Origin: Actinotignum sanguinis
Lineage (GTDB): Bacteria > Actinomycetota > Actinomycetes > Actinomycetales > Actinomycetaceae
Length of the DNA stretch: 64,000 nt
Direction: 5' to 3'
Assembly (NCBI RefSeq): GCF_003957255.1
Contig: NZ_QDIE01000005.1
Coordinates: 25,774-89,773 of the forward strand
Below are positions 12,784 through 21,156 of the stretch, piece by piece; the stretch's first letter is position 1, and each line of letters opens with the position of its first letter. The notes under the pieces were generated by a model. That model was not told where the DNA came from. It worked only from the letters and a program-made list of their open reading frames with translations, and ran no database searches. Made by a program: the position numbers and the translations under genes.

Positions 12784-13068
12784 ATGCGCCGGTCGAAAAA
12801 GTACTCCCGTCCCGTTCGCCCGCTGAATATCAGCGCGGCGATGGGTGGGCTCACCTATGAAAACGGCCGCGATGGCGCCACATATAAAGTGCGGCGCATC
12901 GCCAGCGCCGCGAAGGATTATGTGTGCCCCGGTTGCGGTGGGATGATCCGGGTTGGCGAAAGCAATATCGTTGCCTGGACGGAGGACACCATCTGGGGTG
13001 CCCAGTACGGGGTGGATTCGCGCCGCCACTGGCATCCGGGTTGCTGGCAGCACCGCGGTCGCGCCTAG
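12784..13068 (+). CDS. Small zinc-ribbon-like conserved actinobacterial protein
   Basis: A 94-residue basic protein with a CPGCGG pair near residue 55 and a closing RRHWHPGCW motif near residue 83. Two cysteines, a histidine pair and a third cysteine suggest one structural zinc site. Similar short proteins occur near nucS in actinobacteria and are often labelled ATP/GTP-binding protein, without evidence that I know of; no P-loop is visible here. The start is supported by a -10 box six bases upstream (leaderless). Function unknown. Confidence 0.75.
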   Translation: MRRSKKYSRPVRPLNISAAMGGLTYENGRDGATYKVRRIASAAKDYVCPGCGGMIRVGESNIVAWTEDTIWGAQYGVDSRRHWHPGCWQHRGRA

Positions 13069-13080
13069 ACTACAACTAAT

Positions 13081-13099
13081 TGTGTACGGTGTGTACACA
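13081..13099. promoter_or_regulatory. Candidate autoregulatory operator of the toxin-antitoxin pair
   Basis: The heptamer TGTGTAC occurs at 13081-13087 and again at 13090-13096, where it is part of the perfect 10-bp palindrome TGTGTACACA (13090-13099) containing TGTACA. YefM/YoeB operators are known to carry TGTACA cores, and the element lies 17 bp before the antitoxin ATG. Binding by this antitoxin is inferred. Confidence 0.55.
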
Positions 13100-13115
13100 A
13101 TGTAAAGTATGTGAT

Positions 13116-13376
13116 ATGACTATTGCAGAAAATCAGGTTAGTACTAGGGAATTACGTGAAGAACTCTCCTATGTGCTCGGGGAAACGCTTCATGCCGGTA
13201 GGAGATTCACCGTTACTCGCAACGGCAAACCCGCTGCTGCCATTGTCACGATTGATGATCTTCACGCCTTAGAAGAATTCGAGATGGCTCAGGATATCGC
13301 TGCCTATGAGCATGCCAAGCGTACTGATGACGGTGTGCGCATTACCCTGGAAGATTTCAAGGCCAGTCTCGATTAA
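13116..13376 (+). CDS. Phd/YefM-family antitoxin
   Basis: An 86-residue antitoxin that would neutralise the toxin encoded directly downstream and repress their shared promoter. The N-terminal part (STRELREELSYVLGETL, FTVTRNGKPAAAIVTIDDLHALEEFE) is the Phd/YefM DNA-binding fold; the C-terminal acidic tail (AKRTDDGVRITLEDFKASLD) is the usual toxin-binding region. An upstream in-frame ATG would add a Cys-rich dozen residues within the operator, so the ATG at 13116 is preferred. The AT content is higher than in neighbouring genes, in line with transfer. Confidence 0.9.
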   Translation: MTIAENQVSTRELREELSYVLGETLHAGRRFTVTRNGKPAAAIVTIDDLHALEEFEMAQDIAAYEHAKRTDDGVRITLEDFKASLD

Positions 13377-13628
13377 ATGTATCGCGTTATTCTGTCAAAT
13401 TTAGCCGGTAGGCAGCTTCGCAAGTTAGAAAAGCCGATTCGGGACCGAATCCTTGGGGAAATAGAAAAGCTTGCGGTCCAGCCTCGTCCGGTAGGGGTAA
13501 AGAAACTAACGAATTATCCCGCCTGGCGTATTCGTGTGGGTAACTATCGTGTCATCTATGAAATAGAAGACGATAAGCTCCTCGTTACGGTTTTGCGTGC
13601 TGCGCACCGACGCGAAGTGTATGCCTGA
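13377..13628 (+). CDS. RelE/ParE-superfamily toxin
   Basis: An 83-residue basic protein starting directly after the antitoxin stop codon. LAGRQLRKLEKPIRDRILGEIEKLAVQP, KKLTNYPAWRIRVGNYRVIYEI and VLRAAHRREVYA follow the RelE fold, with the conserved RVGNYRVIYEI strand and a C-terminal His-Arg-Arg-Glu-Val-Tyr segment. Family members cleave mRNA on the ribosome; ParE members instead poison gyrase. The WRIRVGNYR pattern fits RelE mRNA interferases better. The activity is inferred. Confidence 0.9.
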   Translation: MYRVILSNLAGRQLRKLEKPIRDRILGEIEKLAVQPRPVGVKKLTNYPAWRIRVGNYRVIYEIEDDKLLVTVLRAAHRREVYA

Positions 13629-13678
13629 TAACTAGTCGCCAGGGTCGCCGTACCCGGGGTAAGTTCCGGTAGCGGCGT

Positions 13679-13684
13679 TACAAT
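13679..13684 (+). promoter_or_regulatory. -10 box of a leaderless promoter
   Basis: TACAAT lies six bases before the ATG at 13691 of the alpha/beta hydrolase gene, and no Shine-Dalgarno sequence intervenes. This spacing places the transcript start at the start codon. I see no convincing -35 hexamer. Confidence 0.5.
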
Positions 13685-13690
13685 CGAGTT

Positions 13691-14467
13691 ATGAAACTTG
13701 CCACACATATTCACGAAGGTGCGGGTATTCCGCTTGTTCTGCTCCACGCTATGCCGATGACGTCCCGGATGTGGGAGGGCGTGCGCGCTGAGCTTTCGGA
13801 TCTGCACACGATTGCTATTGATGCCCCCGGTTTCGGGGACTCGCCTTCCGGTAGTGAGGTCGACGACGCCGCGGGCGCCACCACGCCACACATCAATTCC
13901 TACCTGGCTGCCCTCGAAGAAACCCTGGCCGACTATGACTCCATCGTGCTCGCCGGAATTTCCATGGGCGCGACCGTCACGGCCGCTTATGCCCTGCGCC
14001 ACCCCGAGCAGATTGCCGGGCTCGCGCTGCTGGACGGTTCGATTCTGGGGCCGGAGCCCTCGCCTTCCCCGCGGGAAAAAGCCATTGAGAAGCTTGCCTC
14101 GGGGCAGAGCTGGGATGTGCTGGCCGGCTGGGTGGATACTATGCTCAGCTCGGCGGCCAGCCCGGAGCTTAAAGAGAAGGTTGCCGCCTATTTCAAGACG
14201 GTAGATGCCGGAGCTTTCTCCTGGTTGCAACAAATGATGCTCACCCGCCCGGGTACCCGCGGTGTTATGGAGCTGGATGTTCCTATCCTGCTGCTGCGCG
14301 GGGTGGATGACCCGAATGCCAAGCACGAAGAATTTGCCCAGCTGCATGAGGTACGCCCCGATCAGCCTTTCGTGGAACTCGAGGGTGCCAGCCACTTCTC
14401 CGCGGTGGAAAAGCCGCACGAAGTCGCTACCGCGCTGCGCGAGCTCTACGAGACTGCTACTCGTTAG
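13691..14467 (+). CDS. Alpha/beta-fold hydrolase
   Basis: A 258-residue cytoplasmic hydrolase of the alpha/beta superfamily. LVLLHAMPMTSRMW near residue 15 is the oxyanion-hole loop (with Ala in place of the usual Gly), GISMGA near residue 94 is the nucleophile elbow with Ser, LLLRGVDDPNA near residue 200 carries the acid and GASHFSAVEKP near residue 236 the catalytic His. The substrate cannot be told from sequence. It follows the toxin gene but has its own leaderless promoter. Confidence 0.88.
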   Translation: MKLATHIHEGAGIPLVLLHAMPMTSRMWEGVRAELSDLHTIAIDAPGFGDSPSGSEVDDAAGATTPHINSYLAALEETLADYDSIVLAGISMGATVTAAYALRHPEQIAGLALLDGSILGPEPSPSPREKAIEKLASGQSWDVLAGWVDTMLSSAASPELKEKVAAYFKTVDAGAFSWLQQMMLTRPGTRGVMELDVPILLLRGVDDPNAKHEEFAQLHEVRPDQPFVELEGASHFSAVEKPHEVATALRELYETATR

Positions 14468-14522
14468 CGACCACCATCGCGAGACTCGGGAATCACACCG
14501 CTCTCAAGAATCACATGAGTAT

Positions 14523-14610
14523 CGGCGGGGGCAGGAGGTGTTTTTAGAGGTGTAGTGCGTATGTCGTACATTCGAAGTACACCCCGGAAAAACACCCCTG
14601 CCCCCGTCGG
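14523..14610. repeat. Module A hairpin, copy 1
   Basis: An 88-nt imperfect palindrome between two convergent genes. Outer arms CGGGGGCAGGAGGTGTTTTT and its near-complement at 14588-14606 enclose TGTCGTACATTCGAAGTACACC, the conserved core of three other copies at 26.7, 35.8 and 62.7 kb. In this copy it could also serve as a bidirectional terminator. The outer arms differ from those of the other copies yet stay self-complementary. Confidence 0.7.
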
Positions 14611-14624
14611 CTCGTGAGGAGACA

Positions 14625-15950
14625 CTACCGGTTGTCGGTAGCGTCCCAGTTGCTTTCGCCGGCCGCGTCGGATTCTGACGCATCGGACTTTGCCGCATCG
14701 GATTCTGCAGCTGCGGGAGACTGATTGCCAGTTCCTGAAGCCTCGGCGCCAGCCTCACCAGCCTCACTAGTTTGACCAGCTTCCCCAGCTTCAGCCGCTT
14801 CCGCAGCGGTGCGCTCCTCGGCGCTGCCCACGATTTCATCCAGGGCCAGCGGGATATTCGAGGTGGCCAGCATCGTGCGCATATCCTCCAGGTAGGAGGT
14901 CAGGGTACGGCGCTGTTCTTCCAGGCCGGCCACGTGGGCATCGGCCTGGCGTTGTGATTCTTCGGCGGCGTCGCGTGCTTCGCGGCGCATCCGCTCGGCA
15001 TCTTCCCGCGCCGCGCTCACCAGTTCCCGGGCTTCGGTCTGGGCGGCGCTCAGCGCCGCACTCGCCTCAGCTTCCGAGGAGGATGTCAGGGCATTAGCCC
15101 GCTTCGTGGCTTCCGCCAGGCGGCGTTCCGCACTGGCGGCCCGAGCCTCGGCGTCGTCGACAAACTTCGCCATGGCCGTACGCGATTCTTCATCGGAACG
15201 TGCGCGGGCCGCGGCCGAATCCGCTCGCAATTGCGCAACCTCACGTTCGGCCTCCGCGCGGATTTTCGCGACCTCGGCCTCCGCCTCGCTGCGCAAACGC
15301 GCCACCTCAGTTTCAGCCTCGGTGCGCAATTGCGTGACCTCTTCCTCGGCCCGGGTGCGCGCCTGCGCCAATTCCTGGGCGAGAGCCGCGCGGCGCTCCT
15401 CTTCTTCGTGGGTGAGCCGGGTGGACTGCTCGGCCTCATCGTGGCGCATTTTCGCCTCCAAACGCTCGGCTTCCCGCTGGGCCGAGGTCACCAGCTCCTC
15501 GGCCGTGCGCCGCGAGGTCGTGGTCAATTCAGTGGCTTCCGCCTCGGCACGCTGGCGCACCTGAGCTGCCTCGGTACGCGAGGTATCCAACGTTTCCTGC
15601 GCTTCTTTTTCCGCCGCGGAGGTGAGATTTTCCGCCTGCGAACGCGCCCGGGAGACCAGTAGTTCCGCATCGGAATTCGCCCGGCTCATCACGTCCATCG
15701 CTTGCTGTTCCGCCCCGCGCAACAGCCGCTCCACCCGGGTGCCCAAACCCGAATAGGACGGGCGTTCATCTTCGCGCAAACGGCTGTGCAATTCGGTGAG
15801 CTCACCGGACATACGCAAAACCTGCGCATCCAAACCCGCTACTCGCGACCGAGCTTCGGCGAGCGCATCAGCCAGTTGGTGAATGCGTTCATCGACCTGA
15901 GCTTTGTCGTAACCCCTGCGTACTGTTGGAAACAGTTCTAAATCCGCCAT
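14625..15950 (-). CDS. Long coiled-coil protein with DivIVA-like N-terminus (Scy/FilP type)
   Basis: A 441-residue protein, almost entirely an Ala/Glu/Arg coiled coil (about residues 20-385), ending in an acidic Ala/Glu/Ser/Gly tail. Residues 7-20, FPTVRRGYDKAQVD, are the Gly-Tyr-Asp-x-x-Gln-Val-Asp motif shared by DivIVA and the Streptomyces cytoskeletal proteins Scy and FilP. A repeated pattern of Arg-x-Glu-Ala-Glu blocks spans residues 165-260. Such proteins organise polar growth and cell-wall synthesis sites in actinobacteria. The role here is inferred; no enzyme domain is present. It is convergent with the hydrolase gene and divergent from the next operon. Confidence 0.8.
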   Translation of the reverse strand: MADLELFPTVRRGYDKAQVDERIHQLADALAEARSRVAGLDAQVLRMSGELTELHSRLREDERPSYSGLGTRVERLLRGAEQQAMDVMSRANSDAELLVSRARSQAENLTSAAEKEAQETLDTSRTEAAQVRQRAEAEATELTTTSRRTAEELVTSAQREAERLEAKMRHDEAEQSTRLTHEEEERRAALAQELAQARTRAEEEVTQLRTEAETEVARLRSEAEAEVAKIRAEAEREVAQLRADSAAARARSDEESRTAMAKFVDDAEARAASAERRLAEATKRANALTSSSEAEASAALSAAQTEARELVSAAREDAERMRREARDAAEESQRQADAHVAGLEEQRRTLTSYLEDMRTMLATSNIPLALDEIVGSAEERTAAEAAEAGEAGQTSEAGEAGAEASGTGNQSPAAAESDAAKSDASESDAAGESNWDATDNR

Positions 15951-16250
15951 AACAACCTTTCCGCGCGCTGCTGGATAGAAATTGCTGCCCTAAGCCTACC
16001 GGTCAGCGCACCCGGTGGGGGTAGCGCTGGGCATGTGGTGAACGCTGTGGAGCTCACCACCATCGGCCGGAACGGAGTTTTATAACGGTTAGATAACGGT
16101 TAGGCTTTTCTCTAAGCCTAAAAGCGCGGCCGTGCGCCGAAAAATTCCGCCACCGAGCAGGTCACGCGGTAGCTTTAACGTAGGAAACTGTCGTCGATGG
16201 TCTTTCGCCGGTGCGGTTGTACCGGGCCGCAAGCCGGAGTGAGAAGGGGA
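15951..16250. other. Divergent intergenic region with a short direct repeat and hairpin
   Basis: About 300 bases between divergent genes. TAACGGTTAG occurs twice in a row (around 16083-16103), followed by the 8-bp inverted repeat TTAGGCTT/AAGCCTAA at 16100-16121. The plus-strand gene has the ribosome-binding site GAGAAGGGG at 16241-16249. No further gene is seen. Confidence 0.4.
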
Positions 16251-17498
16251 ATGATGAAGAAGAACGGAGGAGTCGGTCTCGCGCTCGCGGGCTTGGCGAT
16301 CCTGGTGGTGGGCATTTTGCTCGGCACCGTGTGGAAGCCAGCCTCCAGCGTCTCCGCCACCGTGGCGCCGGATGGGAAAGGCGTGCTCGTCACCGCCCCC
16401 GGCGTCCTGGATATGGGCGGGACCGATGTGGAGGTAGCTGTCTCCGGCCCGGCGCAGGACACCATTTCCGTGGGCGCCGGCTTTTCCGGTGACGTGCTCG
16501 CGTACGCGGAAGGCGTACCCGGCGCCACTATTACCGGCATGAACGACGACGCCGCACTGACGCTGACCCCCTCTCAGGGGGAGGCGGACCCGGGCCAGGT
16601 TCTCGCCTCGGATATGTGGTTCTCCAAGGAAGAAGGCAAGGGGAAGGTGGAATTCACCTACACCGTGACCTCCCCGGGCGCGGAATCCCTCATTATGCAG
16701 ACCTCCTCCGGGGCACTCCCGCAAGTGGAACTCACCTGGGCGCTGCCGGGTGGGCGGAATTGGTCCCTGCCCGTGAGCCTGCTCGGGCTGATTGTGGGGC
16801 TCAGCGGGGTGGCCCTGCTCATGACCGCCACCAAGAACCAGCGCAGCTTCGCCGCGAAGGTGCGGGCCGGGCAGGATGAGCGCGTATCGCGTGCCAAGCG
16901 GGCCGCGGATGAAACGACCATTATGCCGGCCGTACCGGCGGCGGTGGGCGAAGCCGGTGGTGCGGGTGGCACGGGCGGGGCGGTTCAGCCCGTAAGTGAC
17001 TGCGCCGCGGGTGACCGGGTCGCGGTAACCGGGGGAGCGCTGGGCGCGGGCATCCTGATGGAAAGCCCGCGCGCGCAGGAGCTGCGCGAACGCCCCCTCG
17101 ATCCGGCTGACCGCATCGAGCTGATCGCTCCGGAAGAAGGCGTTTCGGAAGAAACACCCGCCGACGAACCAGCAACCGAGGAATCGGCGGTAGACGAACC
17201 CGCGGCAGCGGAACCGGCAGCCGCGCTCCCGGGCCCGGATGAGGAACCCGGCTACCGCGGCTCGCGCGCCGAATGGCAGGCCGCGGCAGATTCTGGAATC
17301 CTCCCCGTTATCCACATGAAGGACGGGGTACCGGTCAAACCTGCCGAACTTGGCGATGCGGACCGCCCGGAAAACTCCGGTGACAACAGTAGCGATAGCG
17401 ATATCGCCGCGGAATCCGATCCGCAAAGCTGGTGGAATATCTGGGGGCAAAAGCGGCCCAAACAGAACGACGACGAGGAAGGAACGACCCATGCGTAA
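16251..17498 (+). CDS. Membrane protein of unknown function with acidic C-terminal region
   Basis: A 415-residue protein. Membrane helices lie at about residues 7-27 and 179-201, enclosing an extracytoplasmic beta-rich domain of about 150 residues; the remaining half is cytoplasmic, basic at first and then rich in Ala, Pro and Glu. I recognise no family. The ATG at 16251 follows a good ribosome-binding site; the frame is open 18 codons further upstream without one. The gene overlaps the next gene by 8 bp, so it forms an operon with the lipoprotein and the YbbN-like gene. Function unknown. Confidence 0.75.
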   Translation: MMKKNGGVGLALAGLAILVVGILLGTVWKPASSVSATVAPDGKGVLVTAPGVLDMGGTDVEVAVSGPAQDTISVGAGFSGDVLAYAEGVPGATITGMNDDAALTLTPSQGEADPGQVLASDMWFSKEEGKGKVEFTYTVTSPGAESLIMQTSSGALPQVELTWALPGGRNWSLPVSLLGLIVGLSGVALLMTATKNQRSFAAKVRAGQDERVSRAKRAADETTIMPAVPAAVGEAGGAGGTGGAVQPVSDCAAGDRVAVTGGALGAGILMESPRAQELRERPLDPADRIELIAPEEGVSEETPADEPATEESAVDEPAAAEPAAALPGPDEEPGYRGSRAEWQAAADSGILPVIHMKDGVPVKPAELGDADRPENSGDNSSDSDIAAESDPQSWWNIWGQKRPKQNDDEEGTTHA

Positions 17499-18516
17499 GG
17501 CCCTGGCCACCCTCGCGGCACTGGCATTACTGGGCGGATGCTCGGCAAACGCCGTCGTCCTGGAACCCACCCCGGCTCCGGCAAGCCCGCGTGCCGCGCT
17601 CTCCGATAAACACTTCACCGAGCGGGTCGCCCCCGCGATTTTCGAGCAGCTCACCAAGGCCGACGCCGCCGCCAGCCCCGAGGAATTCAGCGGGCGCGGT
17701 TCCGGCCCCTTTAGCGTGGAGCGTAGCGCCCACTACGCGCTCAAACGCATTCTGGCCGATAGTTACGATATGCCCGAACTGTCCACCACCATTGATTCGG
17801 TGGCAATTTCCGGGGCGGAAGGTTTCCCGCGCAGCGCGCTCGCGGTGGTGAAATGGCCGGCGAATACCACCTCCCAGGGCCTTAACGTATTCACCCAGGG
17901 CGCGGCCCGGGAAAATTGGGCGCTGTGGGCCGCCATGGATATTCTTCCCGGCAGTGTGATTCCGGAAATTCCCGCAGGCCCGGCAGGTGCGCAGCGCGTG
18001 GCCGCGGATAACGGCGAAGGAGCGGTGGCCTCTCCGCAAGCCGCCCATGACGGCTACCTCGGTACCCTCAACGCCAAGGGAAGCGCCCTCAGTTACGGCT
18101 CGGATGCCGATCCGGCCGCCGCGGACGCGGTGCGCACCCAGCTGTCGCAGACCTATGATTCTTTGGCCGGCGCGGTGCAGGGCGTGGGCGCGGTGAGCCA
18201 GGCATTCGGCCCGGCCCAAACCACCCCGGAAAGTTTCCGCGCCAGCGATGGCGGCATCCTCACCGTTTTCCAAGTCAACCAGGCCCTCGAAATCCGCCAC
18301 ACCGCCCAGGGCGGTTCCATTAAGGTCACGGATGCGAAAATTGCCGGGCTGGCCACCGGCCAGGCCAATACCGAGGTGACGGTCCAGGGGACCATGCGCC
18401 TCAACTATTCCTTCACGGTGGCCCTGAAAATCCCGGCGGCAGGCGCCCAGAACACAACGATCACCACGGTAGCGGCATCGAAACCGGTGCTCACCTCGGT
18501 GCAGAACGGAGGCTAA
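17491..18516 (+). CDS. Predicted lipoprotein of unknown function
   Basis: A 341-residue secreted lipoprotein. MRKALATLAALALLGGCSANA is a signal peptide with the lipobox LGGC and the lipidated Cys at residue 17. The mature part is Ala-rich with no recognised motif; the sequence ILADSYDMPELSTTIDSVAIS and a C-terminal strand-rich region suggest an extracellular globular fold. The start overlaps the preceding membrane-protein gene, and the stop is 1 bp before the YbbN-like gene. The shared operon suggests that the two exported proteins work together at the cell surface. Confidence 0.78.
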   Translation: MRKALATLAALALLGGCSANAVVLEPTPAPASPRAALSDKHFTERVAPAIFEQLTKADAAASPEEFSGRGSGPFSVERSAHYALKRILADSYDMPELSTTIDSVAISGAEGFPRSALAVVKWPANTTSQGLNVFTQGAARENWALWAAMDILPGSVIPEIPAGPAGAQRVAADNGEGAVASPQAAHDGYLGTLNAKGSALSYGSDADPAAADAVRTQLSQTYDSLAGAVQGVGAVSQAFGPAQTTPESFRASDGGILTVFQVNQALEIRHTAQGGSIKVTDAKIAGLATGQANTEVTVQGTMRLNYSFTVALKIPAAGAQNTTITTVAASKPVLTSVQNGG

Positions 18517-18517
18517 T

Positions 18518-19405
18518 ATGGCAGATATGTCCATGCGCGGCCCGGTCGATTTAGCGGCCCTGGCAGCGGCGAAGAAGCAGGAAAACGCGGCGCCGGTGCC
18601 CGGCGCATACCTCACCACCCTCACCGCTGCCGGTCTCAACGCCGAAGTGCAGCTATCCGCGCAGGTTCCGGTTATCGTGCTTTTCGTGGCCGACGGCGAG
18701 GCCGGCGAGCTGGGCACCACCCTGGAAAGCGAAGCGCGCCGGCGTCATGGCCAGATCCGCATCGCGGTGGTCAACGCCAGCACCGAAGCGGAACTCGTCC
18801 AGGCTTTCGGAGTACGGACCATCCCCATGGGTATCGCGCTCGTCGGCGGCCAACCCGTTCCGCTTTTCCAGGGGGAACCCACCACGGCGCAGCTCACGGA
18901 ACTCGTTAACCAACTTTTGGCTGCGGCCAACCGGGCCGGCGTGGCCGGCCGCGTGAGCGGGAAAGCCGATGAAGCGGGTGAAACACCTGTCAACCCCCAC
19001 CATCTAGCAGCGCTCGAAGCCCTGGATAGGGGAGATCTGGACGCCGCGGAATCCGAATTTGACGCGCTCGCGGCAGAAGATCCGGATAGTGACGTGGCTC
19101 AGGTGGGCCGCGCTCAGGTGCGTTTGCTGCGTTCCACCCGCGGGCAGGACCCGCAAGCCGTTATGGCCGCGGCGGATGCCGGTGGGCCGGGCGATGCGGC
19201 GGCGCAGATCGCCGCTGCCGATATCGAGGTAGCTGCCGGCCGTCCCGATCTGGGATTCGCCCGGCTTATCACCGCCATCAAGGTCACCAGCGCTGAGGCG
19301 CGCGAAGAATTGCGCACCCACCTGCTGGAACTCTTCACCGCGGTGGGAGCGGATACCGAAGTTGTGCGCAAGGCCCGCCGTGACCTTGCCTCCGCGCTTT
19401 TCTAA
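18518..19405 (+). CDS. YbbN-like protein: thioredoxin fold plus TPR region
   Basis: A 295-residue cytoplasmic protein. Residues 35-130 form a thioredoxin-like fold (VPVIVLFVADGEAGELG, FGVRTIPMGIALVGGQPV) with no CxxC active site, so it is not a disulfide reductase. Residues 155-295 are tetratricopeptide-like helices (HHLAALEALDRGDLDAAESEFDAL). This combination is that of YbbN/CnoX-type co-chaperones. It is the last gene of the three-gene operon and ends 12 bp from a convergent gene. Confidence 0.8.
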   Translation: MADMSMRGPVDLAALAAAKKQENAAPVPGAYLTTLTAAGLNAEVQLSAQVPVIVLFVADGEAGELGTTLESEARRRHGQIRIAVVNASTEAELVQAFGVRTIPMGIALVGGQPVPLFQGEPTTAQLTELVNQLLAAANRAGVAGRVSGKADEAGETPVNPHHLAALEALDRGDLDAAESEFDALAAEDPDSDVAQVGRAQVRLLRSTRGQDPQAVMAAADAGGPGDAAAQIAAADIEVAAGRPDLGFARLITAIKVTSAEAREELRTHLLELFTAVGADTEVVRKARRDLASALF

Positions 19406-19417
19406 GGAGAGGGGCTC

Positions 19418-21145
19418 CTACTCCACCGGCACCAGCCAGACGGTAGTATCCGCCGGGATCATCTCCCCTTCGCCCAAGGAACTGGCCGCCGGATCCGAGG
19501 CCAGCAGGACCCGCCAACCGGCCGGAAGCGGAGCGGCGTCGTCGAATACCGTGAGCATGAGAACCGGTGGACGCTGCGCGTTCACAGCTCGGTTGGTGGT
19601 CGCGGCGCGATTGACATAGGCGAGCACGCCGGCGCCGTACTCATCGCAGACGTCCTCGAGGGAACCGACCCCGAGCTCCAGCTCGTCGCGCAGGCGCAGC
19701 ATGGTGCGGAAGAAGTGGAGCGGGGAGTGCGGATCAGCCTCCTGCACATCCACCGTGTAGCGTGCCCAGTCCGTGCCCTGGGGGAGCCAGGTGGCGCCGT
19801 CCGGGGAGAAACCGAAGCCGGGGCGATCCGATTCCCAGGGGAGCGGAACCCGGCAGCCGTCGCGGCCCAGCTCCGCGCCGTGCGTGCGGGCGAAAGTGGG
19901 GTCCTCGCGCACCTCATCCGGCAGCGAGGTATGTTCGGGCAGGTTGCGTTCCTCGCCCTGATACATGTAGTAGACCCCCGGCAGCCCGGCAGTGAGCTGG
20001 TGCCAGGCCAGGGCGCGGCGAGCACCCAGCTCGCGATCCGGTTGCGGATCGTGAGCCCCGATGCAATTCGCTCCGCGGGAGGTATCCCGGTAACCCAGGC
20101 GCGAGCACACCCGCACGCCGTCGTGATTCGAGAGTACCCAGGTGGTAGGCGCCCCCACCCGATCCGACTGGCGCAGGGACTGCACAATAATGTCACGCAG
20201 GGCGTCGCGCTCGAAAGGCGCGGCCAAATAAATGAAGTTGAAAGCCTGGTTCATTTCATCGGGGCGGATATAGCGAGCCAGGCGCTCTTCGGTATCGGCC
20301 CAGGCCTCCGCCACCAGGATGCGTTCGGGAGAGTACTCATCCAAGACCGCGCGCCACTCTCGGTAAATCTCATGAACCTCATCGCGGTCAAAGAACGGTG
20401 CCGGTTCGGGTTTCTCCGTTACCCCGGCCATTTCCACCTCCCCGGACCAATCGGGTAGCTCCGGATCTTTCATAAGCCCGTGGGCCACATCCACCCGGAA
20501 GCCATCCGCACCCCGATCCAGCCAGAAGCGCAGCGTCTCCAAGAATTCGGTGCGCACCGCGGGGTTGCGCCAGTTGAGATCGGGTTGTGAGCGATCAAAA
20601 AGGTGGAGGTAGTAGAGATCCTCCTCCGCGGCCGGGGTACCGGCAACGAAGGGTAGATCGCGTACCCGGGACCAGGCCGGCCCGCCGAAAACGGAACGCC
20701 AATTGGTGGGAGGCTCGCTACCTCCGTTTTTCCCCTCGCGGAACCAGAACAGCTCGCGTTCGGGTGAGCCGGGGCCGGCCGCCACCGCGCGGCGGAAGAG
20801 CTCGTGATCCCAGGAGGTGTGGTTCGGGACGATATCAACGATGATTCTCAGGCCGGCCTCGTGCGCGGCTTCGATGAGGTGCTCGGCATCCGCGAGGGTC
20901 CCGAAACGCGGGTCAACATCGCGGTAGTCGGACACGTCGTAGCCGGCGTCGAATTGCGGGGAGCGGTAGAAAGGAGAAAGCCAGACCGCGTCAATTCCCA
21001 GATCTGCTAGGTAAGGTAGCCGGCCCTCGATGCCGCGCAGGTCCCCGAGCGGCCCGCCCGAGGAAGCAAAAGAACGCGGGTAAATCTGGTAAATAACGGC
21101 GTCACGCCACCAGTTTTCACGTTCGGAAGCAGGGTGGAGGAGCAT
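19418..21145 (-). CDS. GH13 alpha-glucosidase
   Basis: A 575-residue cytoplasmic glycoside hydrolase, probably hydrolysing maltose and short malto-oligosaccharides. The GH13 regions are clear: DIVPNHT near residue 105, DGFRVDVAHGL with the nucleophile Asp near 197, VAEAWAD with the acid/base Glu near 261 and LSNHDGVR near 327. WWRDAVIYQIYPRSF at the N-terminus is typical of the oligo-1,6-/alpha-glucosidase branch. It lies directly downstream of a LacI-type regulator (start 12 bp after its stop) opposite malEFG, so it probably belongs to the maltose regulon. Chain-length preference cannot be read from sequence. Confidence 0.9.
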   Translation of the reverse strand: MLLHPASERENWWRDAVIYQIYPRSFASSGGPLGDLRGIEGRLPYLADLGIDAVWLSPFYRSPQFDAGYDVSDYRDVDPRFGTLADAEHLIEAAHEAGLRIIVDIVPNHTSWDHELFRRAVAAGPGSPERELFWFREGKNGGSEPPTNWRSVFGGPAWSRVRDLPFVAGTPAAEEDLYYLHLFDRSQPDLNWRNPAVRTEFLETLRFWLDRGADGFRVDVAHGLMKDPELPDWSGEVEMAGVTEKPEPAPFFDRDEVHEIYREWRAVLDEYSPERILVAEAWADTEERLARYIRPDEMNQAFNFIYLAAPFERDALRDIIVQSLRQSDRVGAPTTWVLSNHDGVRVCSRLGYRDTSRGANCIGAHDPQPDRELGARRALAWHQLTAGLPGVYYMYQGEERNLPEHTSLPDEVREDPTFARTHGAELGRDGCRVPLPWESDRPGFGFSPDGATWLPQGTDWARYTVDVQEADPHSPLHFFRTMLRLRDELELGVGSLEDVCDEYGAGVLAYVNRAATTNRAVNAQRPPVLMLTVFDDAAPLPAGWRVLLASDPAASSLGEGEMIPADTTVWLVPVE

Positions 21146-21156
21146 GGGATGTCCTT

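Noticed and set aside
14504..14839. Coding region across the module A hairpin
   Set aside because: The frame is a shadow of the coiled-coil gene end plus the palindrome, with no start signal or conserved sequence.
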